Positions 1 to 8,362 of a DNA stretch of 64,000 bases are shown here, piece after piece. The DNA lies in contig REDR01000131.1 of assembly GCA_007693385.1 (NCBI GenBank), positions 1 through 64,000 of the forward strand. Direction: 5' to 3'. Origin of the DNA: Anaerolineaceae bacterium (GTDB taxonomy: Bacteria > Chloroflexota > Anaerolineae > Aggregatilineales > Phototrophicaceae). Made by a program: the position numbers and the translations under genes. Position 1 is the first letter of the stretch. The number at the start of each line of letters is the position of its first letter. The notes below the pieces were generated by a model. It saw nothing but the letters and a program-made list of their open reading frames with translations, was not told the origin of the DNA and did not search any database.

Positions 1-108
1 GTGACCGTGTCTGTCGGCGCATCAGTGGGCGATGCTGTGACCGTGTCTGTCGGCGCATCAGTGGGCGATGCTGTGGCCGTGTCTGTCGGCTCATCGGTAG
101 GCGATGGC
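1..108 (-). repeat. 36-bp tandem repeat (two identical copies plus one diverged), encoding TASPTDAPTDTV on the minus strand
   Basis: gtgaccgtgtctgtcggcgcatcagtgggcgatgct at 1-36 and 37-72; diverged copy at 73-108; runs off the window edge. Confidence 0.9.
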
Positions 109-863
109 GTGGCTGACAGTGTAGCCGTCGGCGTGTTCGATGGCGTCGGCGTCACCGTCTCGGTAGGCGTGGGGGAGGGCGTCAGGTTGTCGGCGGTGAT
201 GACTGGTAGCGCGTCGATGTCGTCATCCCAGAAGACCAGAGGCCGCGCCACCCAGCCGAACCCGTCGAAATCCGGTTCAATCGTCGCGCCAAAGGCCGAT
301 GCCGTCGGCGATACGTCGGTGTAGCGAATCAGTACCCAATTGCCGCTCTCGTCGATGGATACCGGCTCGACGGTCTGGCCGGGACTCAAGCGCCCCAATC
401 GCGGAAATCCTATGCCGGGTCCGGCGCGTACCAGCACATTCGCCATCGCTAGCACGTAATTGCCCTGTGGCGTCGCGCTGGCGAAGGGGATGATGGTGTC
501 GTCGTCAGTTGGCGGGGCGGTGGGCGTCAGCGCGTCATCTTCGAGGATGGGTAGCGCGTCGATGTCGTCCACCCAGAAGCCGAGATCGCGCCGTATCCAG
601 CCCACCCCGCCGCGATGTAGCACCAGCACCCATTGACCATCGGCGCTGATGTTGAACGGCACAAGCGGCGATCCTTCGACCAGCGAACCGACGGTCACGA
701 AGCGTTGATCTGGCCCGGCACGGAGCAGGGCTTCCGGCACGACGACCAGATTAATAGCGGGCGTCGGCGTCGCTAACGGCTCATCTTCTGCTTCATCGTC
801 GGCCTGTGCGCTGACGATCAACGCCGAAGCGATGACCAGCAACACGCCGACCAGCAATTTCAT
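1..863 (-). CDS. Secreted bacterial SH3-domain protein with Thr/Pro/Asp-rich C-terminal repeats (C-terminus beyond window)
   Basis: Minus frame open from ATG at 863 (alternative GTG at 884) to the window edge; signal-like MKLLVGVLLVIASALIVSAQA, two SH3_3-like segments (LVVVPEALLRAGPDQRF..., VLAMANVLVRAGPGIGF...), then TPTPTETVTPTPSNTPT...TASPTDAPTDTV. Absent from ORF track because truncated. Confidence 0.75.
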   Translation of the reverse strand, partial: MKLLVGVLLVIASALIVSAQADDEAEDEPLATPTPAINLVVVPEALLRAGPDQRFVTVGSLVEGSPLVPFNISADGQWVLVLHRGGVGWIRRDLGFWVDDIDALPILEDDALTPTAPPTDDDTIIPFASATPQGNYVLAMANVLVRAGPGIGFPRLGRLSPGQTVEPVSIDESGNWVLIRYTDVSPTASAFGATIEPDFDGFGWVARPLVFWDDDIDALPVITADNLTPSPTPTETVTPTPSNTPTATLSATPSPTDEPTDTATASPTDAPTDTVTASPTDAPTDTV

Positions 864-928
864 CCAACCGGTTTTCAACGGCACTTCCCCCCGATAAGTT
901 AGGTTAAACGACGCCCGAGTCGTCTGTG

Positions 929-1687
929 CTAGCTGGGGTCCATGCGGAATGTCGCCGGATCGACAACTAGCGTGTTATTCGCGTAGAGATAGATGATCCA
1001 TGTGCCGGGCGTAAAAGCCATGTCGGATTGCGTGACGACGAAAGACCGGCATTCATTCGTGATCGGGCTGTTGATGTCCCAGCTTTCGCGCCAGCGCACC
1101 GTGCCCTCATGCTCCCACACGATATTGAGCCGCGTTCCGGCGGGCACATCGCGCAGGCGCATCGTATACATGATGCGTCCGTCGCGCTGGGCGAAGAACG
1201 TGGTGCGCGGGTTCAATACGCAATTGTCATCACCCACGCCGTCGGTCAGTCCGGTGAAGGCGATGTCTGCGCCCACGCCGGACGGCGCGGCGAACAGCGA
1301 CCACGATTCCAGCGTCGGGAAGCCGGCCACCTCCGGCACGACCACGCCCGGCCAGAACGGGGCGACCTCATCCGGCGCGTACAGATGCTCAAAGTCCGGC
1401 ATCGGCAAAGCGCCCACGCGCAGAGTCGGCACGGCGGGGTTGCTGGCATCGACCATCGCGCCCAGCGTCGCGTTAGCTGACCGCGCTGAAGCGACCTGTG
1501 CCTCGTTCGCTTCAATCGTCGCGCTGATAATCCTGCGCTCGGCGGATACTGTCGCGTTGGCTAACGCGACTTCCGTCTCGATTTGAAAATCACCGCTAAC
1601 CAGCGTCGCGTTGATCTCCTGTTGATCGAGCGCTCCACACGCGGTCAGCAGGCCGCCTAACATGATAATCCAGATGAAATATCTCAC
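929..1687 (-). CDS. Predicted lipoprotein, unknown function
   Basis: N-terminus MRYFIWIIMLGGLLTACG with lipobox LTAC; 252 aa. Confidence 0.65.
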   Translation of the reverse strand: MRYFIWIIMLGGLLTACGALDQQEINATLVSGDFQIETEVALANATVSAERRIISATIEANEAQVASARSANATLGAMVDASNPAVPTLRVGALPMPDFEHLYAPDEVAPFWPGVVVPEVAGFPTLESWSLFAAPSGVGADIAFTGLTDGVGDDNCVLNPRTTFFAQRDGRIMYTMRLRDVPAGTRLNIVWEHEGTVRWRESWDINSPITNECRSFVVTQSDMAFTPGTWIIYLYANNTLVVDPATFRMDPS

Positions 1688-1873
1688 GGTTTCCTATCTC
1701 ACACCATCATACAGCAAGCCGTCATCATAGCAAAGGATACGCCCAGCGTCACGGGGGCGATGCACGGCGTCGGGTGATCGTCCGGCGGAGGAGGGCATCG
1801 CGGGCGCGTTCATCGAGCGTGATAAAATGCACTCTTGCCGCGTCACGCGCTTTCTGTTACGCTTATAGCGTAT

Positions 1874-1945
1874 GCCCCCATAGCTCAGTGGATAGAGCGT
1901 TGCCCTCCGGAGGCAAAGGCCATGGTTCGAGTCCATGTGGGGGTG
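1874..1945 (+). tRNA. tRNA-Arg (anticodon CCG)
   Basis: Cloverleaf GCCCCCA TA GCTC AGTGGATA GAGC G TTGCC CTCCGGA GGCAA AGGC CATGG TTCGAGT CCATG TGGGGGT G; no encoded CCA. Confidence 0.93.
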
Positions 1946-1952
1946 CTGAACG

Positions 1953-1984
1953 AGACGACTACTTCAAACAGGGTCGTCTTTTTT
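1953..1984 (+). terminator. Rho-independent terminator after tRNA-Arg
   Basis: AGACGAC...GTCGTCT stem followed by a T6 tract. Confidence 0.8.
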
Positions 1985-2006
1985 GTTGGTAGGCGGAGGT
2001 GATCGC

Positions 2007-3155
2007 TTGATAGACGCTATGCGTTTTGTGTCATCGTGGCTGTTCCGTCTGGGATGTGTGGCGCTGACCGTCGCCTTGTTAACGCCCGCGCCGTTTCGCT
2101 TCGTGACCGCGCCGCCGCAAACGCTCATCACCGAAAATCCGCATGTTTGCGTCCATACAGACCTCATTCACGAAGTAGACGAATGGAAGATCGAGCGCTC
2201 GCTGAGTCTGGTGCGCGAGATGGGCGCGTCAACGATTGTGGAGTTCTTCCCGTGGGCGTATGTCGAATCTGAGCGCGGCGTGTACGACTGGCGACAGGCT
2301 GACCGCATCGTGCATCATGCCCGCAATCAGGATGTGACCATCATCGCCCGCATGGGCTTAGTGCCGGATTGGGCGCGGCCAGACGATAGCACGCTCAACA
2401 CATTGCCGCCGGAATCAGACCGTTACTTCGCGGAATTCGTGGCGGCCTTCGCCGCCCGTTACGCCGGAATCATCGACCATATCATCATCTGGAACGAGCC
2501 GAACTTAGCTTTTGAATGGGGCTTCGCGGATTTCTCGCCGGAGCGCTACGCCGATTTGCTCCGTGTTGTGTATCCCCATGCGCGGCGCGGCAATCCCGAT
2601 GTGGTGGTGCTGGCCGGTGCGTTAGCGCCCACGCTGGAGCCAGAGGACAGCACGAACGGCCTGAACGATCTACTGTATCTGGAGCGCATGTATCAGGCGG
2701 GCGCGGCGGATTATTTCGACGGGCTGGCGGTGCATACTTACGGCTTCAACCAACCGGCGGACGCGCCACCCGCGCCTTCTGCGCTCAACTTCCGGCGGGC
2801 GGAATTGCTATACGCGATCATGGCGGAGCATGGCGACGCGCACAAGCCGGTTTACATCACCGAAAGCGGCTGGAACGATAGCCCGCGCTGGACGTATGGC
2901 GTCCAGCCTTCCGCCCGTATCGCGCACACGCTGGACGCCTTCCGCATTGTGGCCGATGACTGGGAGCAAGCACGGCGGCTGTGCCTGTGGATATTCCGCC
3001 ACCCCACGCCGCGCAATAGCTACCGCGACCATTACACGCTGGTGACGCCGGAATTTCAGATCAAGCCGATCTATTACGCGGTGCAGGCTTACGCGCTCGG
3101 CGCGGAGGCCGACGGTGTGCCGTTATGGTTGCCCGCCCCGCAGGAGGTGCGATGA
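2007..3155 (+). CDS. Secreted glycoside hydrolase-like TIM-barrel protein (GH5/GH39/GH-A clan-like)
   Basis: FPWAYVESERGVYDW, HIIIWNEPNLAFEW, VYITESGWND (acid/base and nucleophile Glu motifs); TTG start after GGAGGTGATCGC (or ATG 2019). Confidence 0.7.
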   Translation: MIDAMRFVSSWLFRLGCVALTVALLTPAPFRFVTAPPQTLITENPHVCVHTDLIHEVDEWKIERSLSLVREMGASTIVEFFPWAYVESERGVYDWRQADRIVHHARNQDVTIIARMGLVPDWARPDDSTLNTLPPESDRYFAEFVAAFAARYAGIIDHIIIWNEPNLAFEWGFADFSPERYADLLRVVYPHARRGNPDVVVLAGALAPTLEPEDSTNGLNDLLYLERMYQAGAADYFDGLAVHTYGFNQPADAPPAPSALNFRRAELLYAIMAEHGDAHKPVYITESGWNDSPRWTYGVQPSARIAHTLDAFRIVADDWEQARRLCLWIFRHPTPRNSYRDHYTLVTPEFQIKPIYYAVQAYALGAEADGVPLWLPAPQEVR

Positions 3156-3952
3156 TGTTCGCCCGTTATGGTCGCTTTTTGCTGGCTGGCATCGGCCTGA
3201 TCTTGCTTGGCCTGCTGACCATCCCGCCCACCGTTGACCACGCCCGCACCAGCATCCGCGAAGCGCGGGCACAACGCGCCGACCCGTTCCCGTCCGGCGT
3301 GATGCGCGTCGGCATCAATCCCAATAACCCGCCGTTCGCCTTTTACACGCCGCAAGGGGAGATGATCGGTTTTGAGGTTGATCTCGCCCACGCTCTCGCC
3401 GCCGAGATCGGCGTGGAGGTGGTGCTGGTGCCGGTGGGCTTCGATGCGCTGTTCGATGCGCTGACTGCTGATCGCGTGGACATCCTGATCGCCGCGCTGA
3501 TCGCGGATAATTTCAGGGGGACGCGGGCGGAGCTATCCCAGCCGTATTATGACGCCGGTCTTATGCTGGTCAATGCGATGGGCTGGGACGCGATGCGCGA
3601 CGTGGCCGGTCATGCGCTGGCCTTCCAGCTTGGCGGGACGGCGGATGAAGTGGCGCGGAACTGGTCACGGCGCATCGCTCCATTTACGATGTTGCCTTAC
3701 GAGACGCCCGACCACGCGCTGGACGCGGTGCGGTTGGGCATCGCACCGGCGGCGCTGGTCGAAGCGTCTGCGGTGGCCGGTTATCTGCGAGCGCACCCCG
3801 ACTGGACGCCGGATACGCCGTATGTCGTCAATCAGCCGTATGTGGTTGGCGTGCGGGCGGGCGCGTCGGCTATCCGCCGCGAAGTCAACCGCGCTATCTC
3901 CGCGCTGTATCGCACCGGCCAGATGCAAACGCTTATTGAACGATGGCTGTAA
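3152..3952 (+). CDS. Family 3 extracellular solute-binding protein (amino-acid ABC transporter type)
   Basis: MRVGINPNNPPFAFYTPQGEMIGFEVDLAHALAAEIG... SBP_bac_3 signature; ATGA overlap with upstream gene. Confidence 0.8.
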   Translation: MMFARYGRFLLAGIGLILLGLLTIPPTVDHARTSIREARAQRADPFPSGVMRVGINPNNPPFAFYTPQGEMIGFEVDLAHALAAEIGVEVVLVPVGFDALFDALTADRVDILIAALIADNFRGTRAELSQPYYDAGLMLVNAMGWDAMRDVAGHALAFQLGGTADEVARNWSRRIAPFTMLPYETPDHALDAVRLGIAPAALVEASAVAGYLRAHPDWTPDTPYVVNQPYVVGVRAGASAIRREVNRAISALYRTGQMQTLIERWL

Positions 3953-3971
3953 CACCGCTATACTGCACGGT

Positions 3972-5048
3972 ATGACACACATCGGAATTGACGCACGACT
4001 GACCGCGTATCGACCGGGCGGCATCAGCACCTATACCCGCCGCTTGATCGAAGCGCTGAGCCAGACTGACCACGACAATCGCTATACGATTTTGCAGAGC
4101 CGCAAGGCGACATCGGCGATCACGGCGCGACTGCCGGAGCGCCATCTGTGGACGCCGCCGCATCATCGCTGGGAGCGTGTGGCGCTGTCCATCGAAATCA
4201 GCCGCTTTAAGCTGGATGTATTCCATAGCACGGACTTCATTCCGGCGCGGTGGGGCGCACGCCGTCAGGTGATTACCGTGCATGATCTGGCCTTTTTGCT
4301 GTTGCCAGAACACAAAGACCGCGCCGCTTCGCGCTATTACAACGATCAGATCGCGTGGGCGGTAGCGCGTGCCGACCATATTCTATCGGTCAGCGAAGCC
4401 ACCCGCGACGACCTCATGCGCCTGCTGGATGTGCCCGCGCACAAGATCACCGTTCAGCCGCACGGCGTCGAGCCGCGCTTCTTCGATGCGGCGGAGGATG
4501 TCGCCGTTGATGGCCTGCCGCCGGTCTATCTGCTGTACGTCGGCACGTTGGAGCCGCGCAAGAACATCGACACGTTATTGAGCGCCTACCAGCGATTAAC
4601 CGCGCCGCCGCCTCTGGTATTGGCCGGACGCATCGGCTGGCTGTTCGATGCTACTTTGCACCGCATCAAAGCATTGCAAGCGGACGGTCACGCCATCATC
4701 CACCGTGACGACATCACCGACGCGCAATTGCCCGCGCTGTATCGTGGGGCGGCGGCGCTCCTGCTACCGTCGCACTATGAAGGCTTCGGCCTGACCGCGC
4801 TGGAGGGGATGGCGTGCGGCGTGCCGGTCATCGCGGGCGATACCTCATCTTTGCCGGAAGTGGTCGGCGATGGCGGCCTGTTGTTGCCGCCGGACGATGT
4901 ATCGGATTGGGTGGACGGCATCCGGCAAGCGCTAGACGATAGCGGCTGGCGTGCGGCGGTCATCGAGCGCGGCCTGCGTCGGGCGCGTCAATTCACGTGG
5001 GCGAATTCCGCGCAAATCGCCCGCAGTGTATACGAGAACATCAGTTAA
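3972..5048 (+). CDS. Glycosyltransferase family 4 (GT-B)
   Basis: MTHIGIDARLTAYRPGGISTYTRRLIEAL..., YVGTLEPRKNIDTLLSAY, LPSHYEGFGLTALEGMACGVPVI. Confidence 0.9.
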   Translation: MTHIGIDARLTAYRPGGISTYTRRLIEALSQTDHDNRYTILQSRKATSAITARLPERHLWTPPHHRWERVALSIEISRFKLDVFHSTDFIPARWGARRQVITVHDLAFLLLPEHKDRAASRYYNDQIAWAVARADHILSVSEATRDDLMRLLDVPAHKITVQPHGVEPRFFDAAEDVAVDGLPPVYLLYVGTLEPRKNIDTLLSAYQRLTAPPPLVLAGRIGWLFDATLHRIKALQADGHAIIHRDDITDAQLPALYRGAAALLLPSHYEGFGLTALEGMACGVPVIAGDTSSLPEVVGDGGLLLPPDDVSDWVDGIRQALDDSGWRAAVIERGLRRARQFTWANSAQIARSVYENIS

Positions 5049-5065
5049 GGGGCTATCCTGAAAGC

Positions 5066-6274
5066 ATGAACGTCCTCATCATTTCGCCTTCCGTCCCGTA
5101 TCCGCCCGCGTTTGGCGGCGCGATCCGCGTGCATGGCATCGTCGAAGGCTTGCGCCGCGCCGGACATCGCATCACGCTACTATGCTTCGCGGAAGACTCC
5201 GCCCCGCCGCCGGAATTGCCCGACGATGTGCGCCTGCTGGTCGCGCCATTACCGCAGAGGGGCAAGTCGGCACGCCTGCGCGATCTACTCACCACGCGCC
5301 AGCCGGACATCGCCCGTCGCCTTTACAGCGCGACTGCCGCCCGGATGCTGACCGAATTGCTTGAGCGTGAGCGCTTCGACATGGTGCAATTTGAAGGCAT
5401 CGAGATGGCGTATTTTCAGCCCATCGTGGCGCGTATCCAGCCATCCGCCCGCCGCGTTCTCGACCAGCATAACGCCGAATACGCCCTGCAAGCGGCGATC
5501 TTCAAGATTGATCGGCGGCAGATCAAGCGCTGGCCTGCCGCGCTGTATTCGCTGATGCAAGTCGGGCGCATCAAGCGTTACGAATCCGCGATGTGCCGGT
5601 CTGCCTCTGCGGTGGTTTACGTCTCCGATGAGGACGCCGAATTACTGCGCGAGCTATGCGCGGGCACGCCGTCGGCGGTGGTGTCTAACGGTATCTGGGT
5701 GGATCGCTACGCCGAAGAAAGCGCCAGCCCGTTCACCGACGCACAGCGCCGCCAGATCGTGTTTACCGGCAAGATGGACTATCGCCCTAACGTGGACGCG
5801 ATGCTGTGGTTCACCGAATCCATTTTGCCGCGCCTGCATGATGATGTCCATTTGACCATCGTCGGGCAGAAGCCGCACCCGCGCTTAGATCATCTGCGCG
5901 ATTGGCCGAACGTGACGATCACCGGTCGCGTGCCGTCCGTCCTGCCGTATCTGCAACACGCGACGGTCTACATCGCGCCGCTACGCATGGGCAGTGGCAC
6001 GCGCTTGAAATTATTGGAGGCGATGGCCTGCCGTGCGCCCATCGTCGCTACATCCACCGCCGCCGCCGGAATGAACGCGGCGGTGCGCGAAGTCATTCAG
6101 ATTGCTGATGGCGCGGAAGCATTCGCCTCTGCGGTCAACGCGCTACTGGACGATCCCGCCCGCCGCCAGACGATGACCGACTCTGCGGCCGGGCGTGTCG
6201 CTGAATTCTATGATTGGTCGGCGCTGGTGCCGCGCCTGCTGGATTTATACCGACAAATCGGGCTGGAGGTCTGA
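5066..6274 (+). CDS. Glycosyltransferase (GT4-like, GT-B)
   Basis: MNVLIISPSVPYPPAFGGAIRVHGIVEGL..., FTGKMDYRPNVDAMLWF, RLKLLEAMACRAPIVAT. Confidence 0.88.
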   Translation: MNVLIISPSVPYPPAFGGAIRVHGIVEGLRRAGHRITLLCFAEDSAPPPELPDDVRLLVAPLPQRGKSARLRDLLTTRQPDIARRLYSATAARMLTELLERERFDMVQFEGIEMAYFQPIVARIQPSARRVLDQHNAEYALQAAIFKIDRRQIKRWPAALYSLMQVGRIKRYESAMCRSASAVVYVSDEDAELLRELCAGTPSAVVSNGIWVDRYAEESASPFTDAQRRQIVFTGKMDYRPNVDAMLWFTESILPRLHDDVHLTIVGQKPHPRLDHLRDWPNVTITGRVPSVLPYLQHATVYIAPLRMGSGTRLKLLEAMACRAPIVATSTAAAGMNAAVREVIQIADGAEAFASAVNALLDDPARRQTMTDSAAGRVAEFYDWSALVPRLLDLYRQIGLEV

Positions 6275-6277
6275 GCG

Positions 6278-7492
6278 ATGGATCGCGAGACGCTGGTCTT
6301 ACGCAATCGCGCTATGACCGAAGCCTATCACACACCACCGCCCAAGCATTTCATCCGCCGCCTGCTATTACGCGCCGTCGCCTGCCTGCCGGTGTCGTCG
6401 TCGCGCTCGCCGGATGCCGAGCGCATCTTGCTGATGCGTCCCGATCATCTGGGCGATGTCCTGCTGACGACGCCCGCGTTTCACGCTTTGCGACGGGCGC
6501 GGACGGGCACAGAGTTACACGCGCTCGTCGGCCCGTGGTCGGCGGCGGTGCTGGCGACGAATCCCGATGTAGATGTGGTGTTGACGCTGGACTTCCCCGG
6601 ATTCAATCGGGCGGGTAACGAGAATTTGCGCTCGCCTTACGATCTGGCGATCCGCACGGCGCGGCAGTTGCGGCAGGTCGGTTATACCCATGCGGTGATC
6701 TTGCGCCCCGATCATTGGTGGGGGGCGATGGTGGCTTTTCTGGCCGGGATTCCGGTGCGTATCGGCTATGACGTGGGCGATGTGTCGCCATTTCTGACTG
6801 ACCGCATCGCGTTTGAACGCGGCCACGCCGTCATGCAGAATGTCAGATTGCTGTCGCGCTGGGTGGGCGATATGGCCGCGCCGGATGTCGTCTACCGCTA
6901 TGTGATAAACGATGCCGACCGCGCCGACATCGCCGCCTATCTCGCCCGCCACCAGCTCAACGCGGACGGAGCGCGTTATTTTTGCATCCACGCCGGAAGC
7001 GGCACGACGGTCAAACAATGGACGGCGGCTAACTGGTCTGTCGTGGCCGACACGCTGGCCGAACAACTGGACGCGGTGCCGGTGTTCACCGGCGGCGACC
7101 ATGAGCGCGGTCTGGTGGATGACATCACCGCCGCCATGCAATCGCGCTATGTGGTGGCGGTAGGCGATACCGACATCGGCGGGTTGGCCGCGCTCTTTGA
7201 GCGGGCGCTGGTGGTACTGGGCACGGATAGCGGGCCGTTGCATCTGGCGTCCGCCGTTGATGTGCCGACTGTCGCGCTGTTCGGCCCGGCTGATCCCGTC
7301 GAGTTCGGGCAGTGGGGGGACGCGGAGCGCCACATCATCCTGACAACCGACATCGCCTGCCGCCCGTGCCGCGTGCTGGATTGGGCGGGGGATGATCTAG
7401 CGCATCACCCCTGCGTGCGTGAGATCAGCGTGGGGCGCGTGCTGGAAGCGGCGCGCCGCGTCGTCGCCGGTGATCCGCCTATTCGGGTATAA
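6278..7492 (+). CDS. Glycosyltransferase family 9 (heptosyltransferase-like)
   Basis: ILLMRPDHLGDVLLTTPAFHAL..., FCIHAGSGTTVKQWTAANW, VLGTDSGPLHLASAVDVPTVALFGPADP. Confidence 0.88.
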   Translation: MDRETLVLRNRAMTEAYHTPPPKHFIRRLLLRAVACLPVSSSRSPDAERILLMRPDHLGDVLLTTPAFHALRRARTGTELHALVGPWSAAVLATNPDVDVVLTLDFPGFNRAGNENLRSPYDLAIRTARQLRQVGYTHAVILRPDHWWGAMVAFLAGIPVRIGYDVGDVSPFLTDRIAFERGHAVMQNVRLLSRWVGDMAAPDVVYRYVINDADRADIAAYLARHQLNADGARYFCIHAGSGTTVKQWTAANWSVVADTLAEQLDAVPVFTGGDHERGLVDDITAAMQSRYVVAVGDTDIGGLAALFERALVVLGTDSGPLHLASAVDVPTVALFGPADPVEFGQWGDAERHIILTTDIACRPCRVLDWAGDDLAHHPCVREISVGRVLEAARRVVAGDPPIRV

Positions 7493-8288
7493 CGATGTCG
7501 GCGAGATCGTCGTCGGCGGGTGGGAACTGCGGGTCCATCGCCTCTAATGTCTCGATCACCCGTTGCGCGATGACCAGATCGCGGTACCATTTGCGATTAG
7601 CCGGTACGATGTGCCACGGCGCATAGTCGGTATTACAGCGCGTCAATACATCCTCAAACGCCCGCATGTAATCGTCCCAGCGTTCGCGCACCGGCAGATC
7701 ACCCCGATCAAACTTCCAGTTCTTCTCCGGCTCGTCGATGCGGTCTTGCAGGCGTTCGCGCTGTTCTTCCTTGCTGATATGCAGATAAAACTTCAAGATG
7801 CGTGTGCCGCCATCGTATAGCAGGCGCTCGAAATTGTTGATGTGGTCATAACGTGCCTGCCACACGTCTTCCGGCACTAGCTGATTGACGCGCACGATCA
7901 ACACGTCTTCGTAATGACTGCGATTGAATATGCCGATCATACCGGCGGGCGGCGTCCGGCGATGCACACGCCACAGGAAGTCATGCGACAGTTCTTCGGT
8001 TGTCGGCTGACGGAATGGCGCGACGCGCACCCCCTGCGGATTCAGCACGCCGAACACGCGCCGGATCGTGCCATCTTTGCCGCCGGTGTCCATCGCCTGC
8101 AACACCACCAGCAACGACTGCTTGCGCTCCGCGAACAGTCGGGTTTGCAGGGCGTTCATGCGCTTTTGCAGGCGGCGCAACAGTTCTCTAGCGGCGGATT
8201 TATGATGATCGGCTTGATAGTCGGGGTCGTAGTCAGCCAGATTGACCGGCTCACCTTTAGGGGGAATAAGCGGTTGTTTGGGCATCAT
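7479..8288 (-). CDS. ppk2: Polyphosphate kinase 2 family (polyphosphate:nucleotide phosphotransferase)
   Basis: VVLQAMDTGGKDGTIRRVFGVLNPQGVRV, FLWRVHRRTPPAGMIGIFNRSHYEDVLIVRV. Confidence 0.92.
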   Translation of the reverse strand: MMPKQPLIPPKGEPVNLADYDPDYQADHHKSAARELLRRLQKRMNALQTRLFAERKQSLLVVLQAMDTGGKDGTIRRVFGVLNPQGVRVAPFRQPTTEELSHDFLWRVHRRTPPAGMIGIFNRSHYEDVLIVRVNQLVPEDVWQARYDHINNFERLLYDGGTRILKFYLHISKEEQRERLQDRIDEPEKNWKFDRGDLPVRERWDDYMRAFEDVLTRCNTDYAPWHIVPANRKWYRDLVIAQRVIETLEAMDPQFPPADDDLADIVIPE

Positions 8289-8362
8289 CTACTCTTCTCT
8301 CCACACGGAAATAACCGCCGTGACTCTAACACGTCACCGCCCTTTATGACAACAGCAAAACG

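Noticed and set aside
1-108. Short tandem repeats as a CRISPR array
   Set aside because: No spacers; contiguous 36-bp in-frame coding repeats.
1-324. ORF 1..324 (+), MTVSVGASVGDAV... repeat protein
   Set aside because: Antisense of a coherent minus-strand secreted SH3/Pro-Thr-rich protein; periodicity comes from the coding repeat on the other strand.
993-1586. 197-aa plus-strand ORF opposite the lipoprotein gene
   Set aside because: Antisense ORF of the kind common in GC-rich DNA; minus frame has a lipobox and sensible composition.
1694-1936. 80-aa ORF MDSNHGLCLRRATLYPLSYGG... (minus)
   Set aside because: Antisense to tRNA-Arg; a classic tRNA-derived false ORF.
6515-7333. 272-aa minus-strand ORF opposite the GT9 gene
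   Set aside because: His/Arg-rich antisense shadow; plus frame has clear GT9 motifs.
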